DNA of 64,000 nt from DATFQI01 sp963831105 (GTDB taxonomy: Bacteria > Actinomycetota > Thermoleophilia > Solirubrobacterales > Solirubrobacteraceae), in contig CAWHOS010000002.1 in the NCBI GenBank assembly GCA_963831105.1, positions 1 to 64,000 of the forward strand, given 5' to 3'. Of this stretch, positions 9,586 through 18,664 are shown piece after piece; the stretch's first letter is position 1; each line of letters opens with the position of its first letter. A model generated the notes under the pieces. The model had not been told where the DNA came from. It saw nothing but the letters and a program-made list of their open reading frames with translations, and did not search any database. The position numbers and the translations under genes are program-made.

Positions 9586-10070
9586 CGGGCCGCGAAGAGG
9601 TTGCCGGCGAAGCGGATGCGCCCCGCGGAGGGCTCGGCGAGCTCGGGCCATTGCGCGTAGAGCTGCTTGGCGACGGGCTTGATCAGCCGGCCGCTGAGCG
9701 ACAGCGCCTCGATCCGGGTGACGCTCTCGACGTAGATGGTGGGGATGCCGAGCATCCGCCCGATCCACGCGAAGGGGACCGCGACGCCCGCGCCCGTGGT
9801 GAGGATCGCGCAGGGGCGCTCGGCCCGCAGGACACGCCAGGCCAGCCGCAGGTTGCGCAGCAGGTTCTTGATGCTGCGGTTGGTCGGGCCGTAGGCGTGC
9901 ACGACGCGCTCGTCGCGCAGCAGCGAGCGGGAGTCGGACTTGTCGAAGGTCACCCAGACGCGCTCGAACGGCGTCCACGCCTCGTGGAGCTCCTGCATCT
10001 GCAGCAGGTGCCCACCCGTGGAGCACACGATCAGCAGCGGGTGTCCGGCATCCGGCCGGTCAGTGGTCAT
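9582..10070 (-). CDS. PssD-like glycosyltransferase subunit (Alg14 homologue)
   Basis: 162 residues. It shows LLIVCSTGGHLLQMQELHEAW, RVWVTFDKSDSRSLL, AYGPTNRSIKNLLRNL, AILTTGAGVAVPFAWIGRMLGIPTIYVES and a C-terminal AGNLF. This is the Alg14/PssD/EpsE membrane-anchoring, acceptor-binding half that pairs with the PssE-like protein downstream. The start at 10070 overlaps the flippase stop by four bases, and its own stop overlaps the partner's start in the same way, indicating tight translational coupling. The gene is intact. Confidence 0.88.
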   Translation of the reverse strand: MTTDRPDAGHPLLIVCSTGGHLLQMQELHEAWTPFERVWVTFDKSDSRSLLRDERVVHAYGPTNRSIKNLLRNLRLAWRVLRAERPCAILTTGAGVAVPFAWIGRMLGIPTIYVESVTRIEALSLSGRLIKPVAKQLYAQWPELAEPSAGRIRFAGNLFAAR

Positions 10071-11377
10071 CGCACCCACCTCCAGAGGGTTCGCATCAAC
10101 AGGAGCGCGGCGAGGGAGCTCGCGGCCGCGAACGCGAGGGAGACCCGATGGAACGGGCTGCCGGGCAGGGCCAGCTCCAGTGCCACGAAGACGAAGGCGC
10201 CGGCCGCCCAGGCGTGCGCCGCGTCCCAGGCGCGTGCGCGGGCCAGCGCGGCCTGCGAGAAGACGCCGGCGGCCATGAAGCCGCCGATGCCGACGGAGAG
10301 CAGCGCTAGGTCGATCCGGCCGACGACGAACTCGCCGCCGTAGAGCAGCTCCATGGCCAGCGGGCCGACCGCGAGGGAGCCCGCGGCCAGCGCGGCCGCG
10401 AAACCACACATGATCAGCGCGACGCGGACGGTCGCGCGGTGCAGCGCGGTCTCGTCGCCCTGGGCGCGGAAGGCGGACAGGTTCGGCAGCAGCGAGGCCT
10501 GCACGCCCTGCAGCAGGAAGACCGGGGCGCGCACGAGCAGGGTGGCCGCGAACAGCACGCCGGCGGCCGCGGTGGCGCCCTCGCCGCCCGCGATCAGCAC
10601 GAGCAGCGGCCCACCGGAGACGAGCACCTGCTCGCAGCCCGCGATCACCGCCGCCGGCAGCGCGAAGCCGGCCGCCTCGCGCATGGCGAACTCGCCGTGC
10701 GCGGGGCCGTCGAGGTCCTGCAGGCGTCTGCGGCGGCGGGAGAACAGCGGTGCCAGCGCTCCCCCGACGGCCGCGGCCGCGATCGCGACCGCGGCCACGG
10801 TCTGGGAGGCGACGAACAGCAGGGGCAGAGCGAGGAGCAGGCGGATCCCGCCGTCGGCGAGCAGCACGAGCCCGTAACCGCCGAACCAGCGCACACCGCC
10901 GGCCAAGCCGCGCGCGAAGTAGGAGATCGCATAGCCGACCAGGCCGGCGATCAGGGCGACGGTCAGGACGGGCTCGCCGCCGAACAGGCGGTCGGTCAAC
11001 GGCCCCCACGCGGCGAGGAGGGCCGCGACGGCCGCCGCGGTCACCACGATGGTCAGCCGGGCTGCGGACCGCACGGCCGGACGGGCGTCCTCGCCGCGCG
11101 CGAGGTGGTGCGACACCGCCCGCGAGACGGTCTGCTCGAGCGGCCGGAACAGCAGCACTGCGAGCAGGAACATGCTGCCCCACAGCGCGCCGATGGCCCC
11201 GTATCCCTCGGGGCCGAGAGCGCGCGCGGCGAGCACGTTGAACAGGTACGCCAGCACGCCCGAGGCGAGCGTGCCGGCGCTCATGAGCGCAGCGTCCGAT
11301 CGCTCGACAGCCGTCAGCCGCGGGCGGAGTGCCTCCGCGCCCGCGGGTACGACACCGGTGACCGGGGCCGCGCTCAT
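10067..11377 (-). CDS. Wzx-like oligosaccharide flippase
   Basis: 436 residues, almost entirely hydrophobic helices, of the polysaccharide-transport (MOP/MATE-like) superfamily. Recognisable pieces are GVLAYLFNVLAARALGPEGYGAIGALW near the N-terminus, YFARGLAGGVRWFGGYG, LFSRRRRRL between helices and LNVLAARALG-type first-helix signatures. It would move lipid-linked repeat units across the membrane. I start it at ATG 11377, which overlaps the epimerase stop (ATGA), rather than the upstream in-frame codon at 11413. It lies in the middle of the leftward polysaccharide operon. The gene is intact, with about 12 predicted membrane segments by eye. Confidence 0.85.
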   Translation of the reverse strand: MSAAPVTGVVPAGAEALRPRLTAVERSDAALMSAGTLASGVLAYLFNVLAARALGPEGYGAIGALWGSMFLLAVLLFRPLEQTVSRAVSHHLARGEDARPAVRSAARLTIVVTAAAVAALLAAWGPLTDRLFGGEPVLTVALIAGLVGYAISYFARGLAGGVRWFGGYGLVLLADGGIRLLLALPLLFVASQTVAAVAIAAAAVGGALAPLFSRRRRRLQDLDGPAHGEFAMREAAGFALPAAVIAGCEQVLVSGGPLLVLIAGGEGATAAAGVLFAATLLVRAPVFLLQGVQASLLPNLSAFRAQGDETALHRATVRVALIMCGFAAALAAGSLAVGPLAMELLYGGEFVVGRIDLALLSVGIGGFMAAGVFSQAALARARAWDAAHAWAAGAFVFVALELALPGSPFHRVSLAFAAASSLAALLLMRTLWRWVR

Positions 11378-12366
11378 GCCACCTCGAGCGCCTGTCGCAG
11401 CGACAGGTGCCACTCCAGCGTGCGGGCCAGCCCATCCTCGAGCGGCACGGCGGGCTCGAAGCCGAGCAGCCGCCGCGCCTTGGCGAGGTCAGGCACGCGG
11501 TGGCGCACGTCCTGGTAGTTGCCGCCGAGCGACTCGAGCGGCACGGTGCGGGCGCGCAGCGGGCCCTCGATGCCCATCGCGTCCTGGACCTTGCGGGCGA
11601 GGTCGACGATCGCGATCGGCTTGTCGTTGCCGATGTTGATCACCTCGCCGGCCGCCTCGGGGCGGGCCAGCGCGCGCACGACGCCGTCGACGGTGTCGCT
11701 GACGTAGGTGAACGAGCGCGTCTGGCGCCCGTCGCCGTGCAGGTCCATCTCGCCCCCGTCGAGCAGGTCCTCGAAGAAGACCGACAGCGGGCCGCCCCAC
11801 CACGACGGGTGGTTGCGCGGGCCGTAGGCGTTGAAGAAGCGCAGGATCGTCACCTTCAGGTCCTGCTCCTCCGCCATGCGCAGCGCCAGGTGCTCGTCGT
11901 AGTACTTCGAGGCCGCGTAGGACCAGCGGCGGCAGGTCGGGGGCCCGAGCACGATCGGGTCGTCCTCCGCGAACGGCGGCACGGCCTGCCCGTAGACGTC
12001 CGAGGTGGACGCCAGCACGCAGTGCGCGCCGGTATCACGGGCGAGCTCCAGCGCGACGTGCGAGCCGTCGACGTTGACCTCGAGGGTCTTCATCGCCCCG
12101 CCGTAGCGCGGGATCTTCAGGGCTGCCAGGTGGGCGATCGCGTCGCAGTCGCCCATCGCGTCGCGCATGCGGCGCGCGTCGCGGCAGTCGAACTCCTCGA
12201 AGCGGAAGCGGGGGCGCCCGAGCAGCCCCTCGAGATTGCGCATGGTCCCCATCGACATGTCGTCGCAACCGACCACGAGGCATCCCTCGTCGAGCAGCCG
12301 CTCGACGAGGTTCGCGCCGATGAAGCCGGCGGCGCCGGTCACGCCGATCGTGGTGGGCAAGGTCAT
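11374..12366 (-). CDS. NAD-dependent nucleotide-sugar epimerase/dehydratase
   Basis: 330 residues of the extended SDR family. The N-terminal dinucleotide-binding motif is GVTGAAGFIGANLVERLL. An active-site YAASK motif (RRWSYAASKYYDEHLAL) follows STSDVYG, then RFFNAYGPRNHPSW and RSFTYVSDTVDGVVRAL. It most resembles UDP-glucose/GlcNAc 4-epimerases and dTDP-glucose dehydratases, and should supply a sugar donor for the neighbouring glycosyltransferases. Start 12366 follows AGGAGG by nine bases. An alternative start at 12399 overlapping the preceding stop would add 11 residues. The exact sugar is not determinable. Confidence 0.88.
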   Translation of the reverse strand: MTLPTTIGVTGAAGFIGANLVERLLDEGCLVVGCDDMSMGTMRNLEGLLGRPRFRFEEFDCRDARRMRDAMGDCDAIAHLAALKIPRYGGAMKTLEVNVDGSHVALELARDTGAHCVLASTSDVYGQAVPPFAEDDPIVLGPPTCRRWSYAASKYYDEHLALRMAEEQDLKVTILRFFNAYGPRNHPSWWGGPLSVFFEDLLDGGEMDLHGDGRQTRSFTYVSDTVDGVVRALARPEAAGEVINIGNDKPIAIVDLARKVQDAMGIEGPLRARTVPLESLGGNYQDVRHRVPDLAKARRLLGFEPAVPLEDGLARTLEWHLSLRQALEVA

Positions 12367-12395
12367 GGTGGCGGTCCTCCTGTGGGGGTTCGTCG

Positions 12396-13706
12396 TCATG
12401 CCGCCCTCAGGTGGCGGTCGTTCATGGGAAGGCGGTCCCCGAGCCCGGAGACGACCTGCTCGGCCACGCCGAGGATCGCCTGCCCGTGCACGATGTCCGG
12501 GTAGGTGTGGGCGGAGCTGGCGACCGTGAGCCGCGCCCCGGGGAAGAGCTCGGGGGCGGCGGCGCCGGTCGGCCGGATCGGCTCCGCGATCTGGGCGCGG
12601 GCGACCTGGGACGCCAGCACGTCCTCCGGCTGGAAGGCGGGGAACATGGCGCGCAGATCGGCCAGGAAGTCGGCGCGGATCGCACTCGTGGGACGGTCGA
12701 GCTCGGGGGAGTCCGGATCCACGTATCGGGGCAGGTAGACCAGATGGCCGCCGACGGCCTCGGGGTCGACCACGTGCGTGGTCTCGACCACGCTCGTGAG
12801 CCGAACGCGGCGGTCTGTGATGTTCAGCGCGTAGTACGGGCTCACCGAGCGGCGGACCCGCGCCACGAGGCACACGACGCCGAGGTAGCGGTTCGGGTCG
12901 GGCCCGAGCGCCCGCTCGAGCTCCGGGGCGAGGAGCGGCCGCAGCTGCGGCCGGAGGACCGTGGAGACCACGTGGTCGTGCGGGTGCAGCACCCCGTCGG
13001 CCACGACGCCGCCGGCCTGGCCCTCGACAGCCGCGATGCGGGTGACCGCGGTGCCGGTGCGAACGACGCCGCCGCGGGCGCGGATGCGCTCGGCCAGGGC
13101 GTCGGCCATCGCCTGGTAGCCGCCCTCGATCCAGCCCATGACCTCGCGGCCGCGGCGGTCGCGGGTGCCCGCGGTGCGGTTCATCCTCGACCAGAGGTAG
13201 GTGGCGGGGAGGTCGTCGTAGCGCCCGTCGAACTTGGAGTCGAACAGGGGCTGCCACAGGCGCTCCCACAGCCGGTCGCCGCACGTGCGGCGCGTCCAGG
13301 CCTCCAGCGGCTCGGCGTCGAGCGCACCGTGGTCGGAGATCCGCCGGCAGCGGAGCACGAAGGCCACGAGCCGGGCACGGTCGGCCACCGTCAGGCCGGG
13401 GAAGGTCGCGAGCTGGGCGGGGGTGGACATGCCGGCCAAGCGGCCGTCGTGGAAGAAGCCGACGCCGAGCGGCCGCCAGCGGACCGTCAGCCCGAGCTCC
13501 TCCGCGAGCGTGAGCACGCGGTGGTCGGTGGTGGTGACCGCGTGGTAGTAGCGGTCGACCTCGTGGCCGCCGAGCACCGTGGTGCCGGCGAGCCCGCCGA
13601 GCCGCGGCGCCTGCTCGTAGACGGAGACGGCGACGCCGCGTTCGGCCAGCTTGTCCGCGATGCCCAGGCCCAGGAGGCCGCCGCCGACGATGCCGACGCC
13701 GCTCAT
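12396..13706 (-). CDS. FAD/NAD(P)-dependent oxidoreductase (protoporphyrinogen-oxidase/UGM-like) of a polysaccharide cluster
   Basis: 436 residues starting with a dinucleotide fold, VGIVGGGLLGLGIADKLAERGVAVSVYEQ, followed by LGGLAGTTVLGGHEVDRYYH. Later motifs are LWQPLFDSKFDGRYDDLPATYLWSRM and a C-terminal GARLTVASSAHTYPDIVHGQAILG that would close the FAD site. Proteins of this type commonly sit beside a GT2 and an epimerase in actinobacterial polysaccharide clusters; their reaction is not well established. The ATG overlaps the GT2 stop by four bases. The gene is intact. Confidence 0.8.
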   Translation of the reverse strand: MSGVGIVGGGLLGLGIADKLAERGVAVSVYEQAPRLGGLAGTTVLGGHEVDRYYHAVTTTDHRVLTLAEELGLTVRWRPLGVGFFHDGRLAGMSTPAQLATFPGLTVADRARLVAFVLRCRRISDHGALDAEPLEAWTRRTCGDRLWERLWQPLFDSKFDGRYDDLPATYLWSRMNRTAGTRDRRGREVMGWIEGGYQAMADALAERIRARGGVVRTGTAVTRIAAVEGQAGGVVADGVLHPHDHVVSTVLRPQLRPLLAPELERALGPDPNRYLGVVCLVARVRRSVSPYYALNITDRRVRLTSVVETTHVVDPEAVGGHLVYLPRYVDPDSPELDRPTSAIRADFLADLRAMFPAFQPEDVLASQVARAQIAEPIRPTGAAAPELFPGARLTVASSAHTYPDIVHGQAILGVAEQVVSGLGDRLPMNDRHLRAA

Positions 13707-14438
13707 GCCCGCGCCCTCGCGACGGCTTGGCGTGCCATCAGCCGCGCGTAGCCGCCCATCGTCGGGAGGACCTTCATCTTGCTCTCGCCCTCGCGGCGCG
13801 GCCCAGTCGAGGACGACGGGGACCTCGGCGACCGTGATCCCGAGCCGCGCGAGCTTCATCAGGATCTCCGCCTTGCAGGCGAAGCCGCGCTCGCGGATCA
13901 GCTCGTCGCCGTACGCGGCGTAGCCCCGCTCGAGCACGTCCGCGCGGTAGACGCGGAAGAACGACGAGACCGTGCGGGCGTCCAGCCCCGCGCTGCGGCG
14001 GATCGCAGAGGAGGCGGCCTTGGACAGGAAGCGCCGGTGCCGCGAGACGTTCATGAGCTCGCCGCCGTCGTGATGGGAGGCCAGGACGACGTCCGCGCCC
14101 TGCTGGGCCGCCGCGATCATGCCTTCGAGCGCGTCGAGGTCGCTCGTGGTGTCGGACTCCATCGTGACGATCAGGCCGTCCGGCGCCGGCGAGGCCAGCG
14201 CGTGGCGGAAGCCGCGGTCGAAGGCGCGGCCCGGCCCCTGGTTCTGGGCCTGGACGAGCACCTCCACCGGCATGTCGCCGCGATGGGAGCGGGCGACCTC
14301 GACGGTGCGGTCCCTCGAGCCGTCGTCGACCAGCACCACTCGGCCGTCGCGCCAGAGCGCCGGCCGGCGCTCGAGGTCGGCGAGGAGACGCGGGACGTTG
14401 GCCTCCTCGTTGAAGGCCGGGATGACAAAGACCGGCAT
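13703..14438 (-). CDS. Family 2 glycosyltransferase (dolichol-phosphate-mannose-synthase-like), frameshifted near the end
   Basis: GT-A fold enzyme: VFVIPAFNEEANVPRLL, VVLVDDGSRDRT, QAQNQGPGRAFDRGFRHAL, a DxD-like ESDTTSD, and DELIRERGFACKAEILMKL. At about 13,795 one extra base breaks the frame. The native C-terminus is visible in the next frame as REGESKMKVLPTMGGYARLMARQAVARARA, with a stop overlapping the next start by four bases, so the error is probably in the sequence. About 244 residues. It would transfer a sugar to a polyprenyl-phosphate or lipid-linked acceptor at the membrane. It begins directly after the sugar-transferase stop codon. Confidence 0.83.
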
Positions 14439-15957
14439 CTAGTACGCCCCTCTGCGAGCGAGGACGACCGGCAGCGTCTGGACGAGGATCTTGATGTCCC
14501 ACCAGAGCGACCAGTTCGTCACGTAGACATAGTCGAGCTTGACCATCTCCTCGAAGGCGATGTCGTTGCGGCCGAGGACCTGCCACAGCCCGGTGATGCC
14601 GGGGGTCGTCTCGAGCCGGCGGCTGGCCCAGCCCGTGATCTGCTCGGACTCGTGCACGACGAACGGCCGCGGGCCGACGAGGCTCATCTCGCCGCGGAGC
14701 ACGTTCCACAGCTGGGGGAGCTCGTCGATGCTCCACTTGCGCAGGAAGCGCCCGACGCGAGTGATCCGCGGGTCGTCGTGGATCTTGAACAGCGGGCCGC
14801 CGCCCTCCATCTCGTTGAGGTGGGCGAGGGCGAAGCGCTGCGCCTCGGCGTCGGCAATCATCGTGCGGAACTTCACGATCCTGAACGGCCGGCCCGCGCG
14901 GCCGTGGCGGGCCTGGCGGAAGAAGATCGGTCCCTGCGTGTCCAGCCGGATGGCCAGTGCCGCTACGGCCAGCACCGGCGTCAGTGCGAGCAGCCCCGCT
15001 GCCGAGGCGGCGATGTCGAAGGTGCGCTTGAGCGCCCGCACCGTCCGCGAGAGCTGCATCGAGGGCAGGCTCACGACGGGCACGCCCTCGATGTCCTCGA
15101 GTGCGGCGTTGGACGCGAACAGCTCGTAGAAGTTCGGGACGATCGAGAGGTGCACGTCCGGGCGACGGACCTCGCGCACGAGGTCGAGCGTGCGCTCGTG
15201 CGGCCACTCCGTGAACGCGAGCACGACCCAGTCGACGCGCAGGCGGTCGATCACGGCGGTCAACTCGTCGGTGCGGCCGAGCACGTCGGTGCCGGTCGAG
15301 TCGTCATCGACGAAGCCGACGAGCTCGAGGCCGTACTCCGGGTGCGAGGCGATCTTGCGCTCGAGCGTGCGCCCGACGTCGCCGGCGCCCACGATCAGCG
15401 TGCGGCGCGGGCGCCATGATGCTCGGCAGCAGCCACGTCCGCACGACCCCGCGCAGCACGGGCACTGCGACCACCGCCAGCCCGAGGAACATCAGCGCCT
15501 CGAGCGGGGAGTAGATGAAGACGTCGAAGCCCTTCTTGAGCCCTTGGCCGACGACCAGCAGCACCAGCGAACCCGCCAGCAGCGCGTGGAAGAGGTTGGC
15601 CACCTCGTCGAAGCTGGTCGGCGCGATCGCGCGCGACTGGCCCTCGTAGAGCCGGTAGGACGCGAAGATCGCGAGCCAGCCGAGGACGAGCACCGGGCCT
15701 AGCAGGGCCAGCAGCCAGTCTGGGGCGATGACGGCCGGCGGGCCGATCATCTCCGCGAGCGCGTAGGTACCCGCGAGGGAAGCCGCGATCGCCAGCACGT
15801 CGGACGCGATGAGCGCGCGGACGCGCCCGCGGGAGAAGCCGCCCCGCCTCGTGCCACCGTCGCGGCGTGCCGCCGTGTGGGCAGGCACCCGCAGGGCGGG
15901 CCCAAGGGCGTCCGTCTCGGCTGCGATCGCGCTCAGCTCAGGACGCCAGCTGCTCAT
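14439..15957 (-). CDS. Polyprenyl-phosphate sugar-1-phosphate transferase (exopolysaccharide initiating enzyme), one frameshift
   Basis: The N-terminal half has four hydrophobic helices (VLAIAASLAGTYALAEMI, LLALLGPVLVLGWLAIFASY and others). The middle is a CoA-binding-like domain (VGAGDVGRTLERKIASHPEYGLELVGFVDDD). The C-terminal bacterial sugar transferase domain has KRTFDIAASAAGLLALTPVL, FRIVKFRTM, ITRVGRFLRKWSIDELPQL and GEMSLVGPRPFV. One frameshift near 15,410 separates the two halves; together they give about 505 residues, standard for this WbaP/ExoY-like family. It attaches the first sugar phosphate to undecaprenyl phosphate and so commits the cell to polymer synthesis. Its start overlaps the end of the response-regulator gene by 20 bases, implying co-transcription with its likely regulator. 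Confidence 0.85.
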
Positions 15958-16567
15958 GCGGCCGGGCGAGGTTGTGCGTGAAGGCGTACCGGGAGGCCTC
16001 GGTGCGGTTGCCGACGCCGAGCTTGCGGTACAGGTTCGACAGGTGGAACTTGACCGTCTGCTCGGTCACCCAGAGCTCGCGAGCGATCCGCTGGTTCGTG
16101 TAGCCCTCGGCGGTGAGACTGAGGATCTCGCGCTCGCGATGGGTGAGCGGGCAATCGGCCTCCTTGACCGTCGAGCTGGCCGCCTGGAAGCGCTGGACGA
16201 CGTGGCCTTGGGCGATCTCGCGCAGCAGCGTGCCCATGCTCACCGGGTGGACGGTCTTGGAGAGCACGCCGTCGGCGCCGGCCTCGAAGGCCTGGCCGAC
16301 CCAGCTCTCCTCCATCCGGGCGGTCAGCAGCAGGCGCTTGGCCTTCGGCGAATGCTCGGCCGCCTCGCGCATGCGCGCCATGGCGTTCTCGGGTGTCTGC
16401 ATCTCGTCGATCAGGATCACGTCGGGGCGCAGCTCCGCCAGCGCACCCGCGGCGGGCGAGCGGCCGTCGATCAGGCCGACGAGCTGGAAGCCCGCCGTCT
16501 GACGGAGCGCAAGCCGGATGGCCTGCAGGACAAGGGAGTGATCAGCAACGATGACTAGGCGCTTCAT
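15938..16567 (-). CDS. LuxR/NarL-type response regulator heading the polysaccharide operon
   Basis: 209 residues. The receiver shows LVIVADHSLVLQAIRLAL, the phosphoacceptor in PDVILIDEMQTPEN and the Lys in GADGVLSK. The C-terminal helix-turn-helix is CPLTHREREILSLTAEGYTNQRIARELWVTEQTVKFHLSNLYRKLGVGNRTEA, one of the clearest LuxR-type domains in the window. It overlaps the sugar transferase downstream and the small protein upstream, so it is probably an operon-specific regulator of exopolysaccharide synthesis. It is a close paralogue of the regulator encoded at 19972-20586. Confidence 0.88.
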   Translation of the reverse strand: MKRLVIVADHSLVLQAIRLALRQTAGFQLVGLIDGRSPAAGALAELRPDVILIDEMQTPENAMARMREAAEHSPKAKRLLLTARMEESWVGQAFEAGADGVLSKTVHPVSMGTLLREIAQGHVVQRFQAASSTVKEADCPLTHREREILSLTAEGYTNQRIARELWVTEQTVKFHLSNLYRKLGVGNRTEASRYAFTHNLARPHEQLAS

Positions 16568-16884
16568 TTCGCCACCTCCGTGGGCTTGTGTCCCTGCATG
16601 GATGCTGGTGCCGGCCGGCGCGACCCTGCTCGTTCCAGGTGGCCGCGCAGGCAGGCGACGAGTGCTTCGAAGGACTTCCGTTCGATCTCGGCGAGCTCGT
16701 GGAAGGCGGCCGCGCAGGCCCGGTGGCCCTCCACGCCCGCCTCGTACTCGAAGATGGGCAGCCGGCCGCAGAGCTCGAGCTTGCCGCTCATCACATGCAG
16801 CAGGTTCTGCAGCGTGGCGTCGCCCGGCTGTGAGCGCCGCAACTCGGTCAGCAGCGGCGCATTGATCGGCTCCTCATCGAGCAT
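16564..16884 (-). CDS. Hypothetical protein, first gene of the polysaccharide operon
   Basis: 106 residues, family not recognised. Predicted mostly helical and soluble (ELRRSQPGDATLQNLLHVMSGKLELCGRLPIFEYEAG, EIERKSFEALVACLRGHLE), with no signal peptide or membrane segment. Its stop overlaps the start of the response-regulator gene by four bases, so the two are translationally coupled. That suggests a sensory or modulatory partner of the regulator. The EYEAGVEGHRACAAAFHELAEIE region has His and Glu residues spaced like a small four-helix sensor, but this is speculation. It faces a divergent response-regulator gene across a 240-base intergenic region. Confidence 0.6.
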   Translation of the reverse strand: MLDEEPINAPLLTELRRSQPGDATLQNLLHVMSGKLELCGRLPIFEYEAGVEGHRACAAAFHELAEIERKSFEALVACLRGHLERAGSRRPAPASMQGHKPTEVAK

Positions 16885-17073
16885 GGGACCACCTTCTGTG
16901 CAATCAGGCCCGAGGGGAAGGTGACATCCGCCTGTCGGAGGGAGGAAATGCGTCCCCGACTCCGACGGAAGGGGTGACGACCGCGGGGGGAGAAGGCATC
17001 CCCCGCGCCGGGGGAGGACTGGACGAACGTCCGGGTGGGCAAGCTAACCCGCAACCTCCGACTTTTCACGGGG

Positions 17074-17123
17074 CTTTGGCTCCGGTACGGTCGTTCCAAC
17101 GGATCGAACGTCAGGAGCCAAGG
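17074..17123 (+). promoter_or_regulatory. Hairpin covering the ribosome binding site of the response-regulator gene
   Basis: CTTTGGCTCC (17074-17083) can pair with GGAGCCAAGG (17114-17123) in a 10-bp stem with one G-U pair and a 30-base loop. The right arm contains the GGAG Shine-Dalgarno sequence and reaches the first base of the GTG start at 17123. Such an RNA would hide the translation start. The pairing is visible; regulation is inferred. Confidence 0.4.
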
Positions 17124-17827
17124 TGGGCTACGACTCTTTGCATCACGACATCTCGTTGGACGGGCACCTACCCGATAGGCCAGAGCAGCTGCGCGCCATC
17201 GTCGCCGACGATGACCCGTTCGCCCGCCGGATGATCAGGGATGTCCTCCAGCGCGCGGACATCATCGTGGTCGCGGAGGCCCATAACGGCCGCGAGGCGG
17301 TCGAGCTCTGCCTGCACTATCGCCCGGACATCGTCCTCATGGACGTGGTGATGCCCGAGCTCGACGGCATCGTGGCGACCCGGCGCATCATCAAGCAGAT
17401 GCCCGACCAGCTGATCGTGATCCTCACGAGCTCGGACGAGCAGGACATCGGCATGCTCGGGCTGCGCGCCGGCGCCGTCGGATTCCTCTCCAAGCAGTTC
17501 GAGATCGAGATGCTGCCCCAGGCGCTGCGCGGTGCGGTCGAGGGCGAGGCGGTCATCTCGCGCCGCCTAGGCCGTCAGCTGATCGACCACATCCGCCGGC
17601 AGCCCGAGGGCGCGGTCGGGTTGCGCCCGGTCAAGAGCCCGCTCACGCCACGCGAATGGGAGGTCATCGACCTGCTGGTGGAGGGCAAGACGACCGACAA
17701 GATCGCCGAGTCGCTCGTCCTGTCGTCTGAGACCGTGCGCTCGCACGTGAAGAACATCCTGCGCAAGCTGCACGCGAACTCGCGCGAAGAGGCGGTCACC
17801 ATCGCGCAGCGCATGCGCGGGGCGTAG
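17123..17827 (+). CDS. NarL-type response regulator
   Basis: 234 residues. The receiver contains RAIVADDDPFARRMIRDVL with the acidic pocket DDD. The phosphoacceptor is in PDIVLMDVVMPELDG, with the Thr/Ser and Lys positions in ILTSSDEQD and GFLSKQF. The LuxR helix-turn-helix is SPLTPREWEVIDLLVEGKTTDKIAESLVLSSETVRSHVKNILRKLHANSREEA. It is divergent from the small-protein/regulator operon to its left and convergent with the histidine kinase gene to its right, only 27 bases away, a plausible partner. It is paralogous to the regulator at 20725-21411; both have an unusual 12-residue RPVKSP/RPVRSP linker before the helix-turn-helix. A GTG start is used. Confidence 0.88.
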   Translation: MGYDSLHHDISLDGHLPDRPEQLRAIVADDDPFARRMIRDVLQRADIIVVAEAHNGREAVELCLHYRPDIVLMDVVMPELDGIVATRRIIKQMPDQLIVILTSSDEQDIGMLGLRAGAVGFLSKQFEIEMLPQALRGAVEGEAVISRRLGRQLIDHIRRQPEGAVGLRPVKSPLTPREWEVIDLLVEGKTTDKIAESLVLSSETVRSHVKNILRKLHANSREEAVTIAQRMRGA

Positions 17828-17854
17828 CCGTCCGACGCGCTGTTCTGAGCCTGA

Positions 17855-18664
17855 TCAGGCGGCCGGCAGCGTGAAGTGGAAGCGGTTGCCGGTGCCGTCG
17901 AGGTCGGTCACGCCGATCTCGCCGCCATGGCGCTGGACGATCCGCTTGCAGATCGCCAACCCGAGCCCGGTGCCGACCGCACGGCGCTCATTTGGGCCGC
18001 GCTCGTAGGTCTCGAAGATCCGCCCGCGGACGTCGAGCGCGATCGGCGGCCCCTCGCTGTCGACGGCGAACCGGCAGACGCCGCCGCGGCGAGCGCCGCT
18101 CACCTGGATTCGCGCGCTCTGCCGCGGGCTGTACTTCAGGGCGTTGACGAGCAGGTTCGACATGACCCCGCCGAGCAGGATCGACTCGCCGAGCACGCTC
18201 GGCAGCTCGCCGATGTCGACGCGCGCCTCCCGCGCGTCGATCTCCGGACGCAGCAGCGCGACGCAGTCGGAGGTCACCTGGGCCATGGAGACGGGCCCGA
18301 GCTCGATCTCGCGATCGTTCGAACGCGCGTCGTGGAGCAGGCTCTCGGCGAGCAGCCGCACGCGCGCCATCCCGCGGCCGAGCGTGTCGAGGTCGCGGCG
18401 CGAATCCTCATGCTCGGGACCCGCCAATCGTTCCGAGACGATCGCGGCGTAGGCCTCGGCCATCACCAGCGGCTCGACGAGCTCGTGCGCGGCGACTGCT
18501 GCGAACGCCTCGAGGTGGGCCTTCTCGCCTTCGAGCTGCGCGACACGGGCCGTTAGCCAGTCGAGCCGCTCCCGCAGCGCATCAGACGGGCCGTTCCATC
18601 TGATTTCTTCCGTGGCCCGTTCGAACATCGATCGTTGCACCGGAATCCGATCCGACGGCATCAT
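17855..18664 (-). CDS. Soluble sensor histidine kinase
   Basis: 269 residues without membrane segments. An N-terminal coiled coil (LRERLDWLTARVAQLEGEKAHLEAF) leads into the HisKA dimerisation helix with the phosphoaccepting His in AAVAAHELVEPLVMAEAYA. The HATPase domain follows: NLLVNALKYSPR (N box), FAVDSEGPPIA and VGTGLGLAICKRIVQRHGGEIG (G boxes). The kinase has no recognisable sensor domain, so it may respond through protein partners. It converges with the NarL-type regulator at 17123-17827. Phage-type or bacteriophytochrome-like kinases share the ELVEPL variant of the H box. Likely partner regulators are the four LuxR/NarL proteins nearby; which one is unknown. Confidence 0.87.
   Translation of the reverse strand: MMPSDRIPVQRSMFERATEEIRWNGPSDALRERLDWLTARVAQLEGEKAHLEAFAAVAAHELVEPLVMAEAYAAIVSERLAGPEHEDSRRDLDTLGRGMARVRLLAESLLHDARSNDREIELGPVSMAQVTSDCVALLRPEIDAREARVDIGELPSVLGESILLGGVMSNLLVNALKYSPRQSARIQVSGARRGGVCRFAVDSEGPPIALDVRGRIFETYERGPNERRAVGTGLGLAICKRIVQRHGGEIGVTDLDGTGNRFHFTLPAA

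Noticed and set aside
8239..10026. Long leftward frame joining the pssE-like gene with the antisense of the beta-helix gene
   Set aside because: The part below about 9,100 lacks any pssE homology and lies opposite the beta-helix coding sequence.
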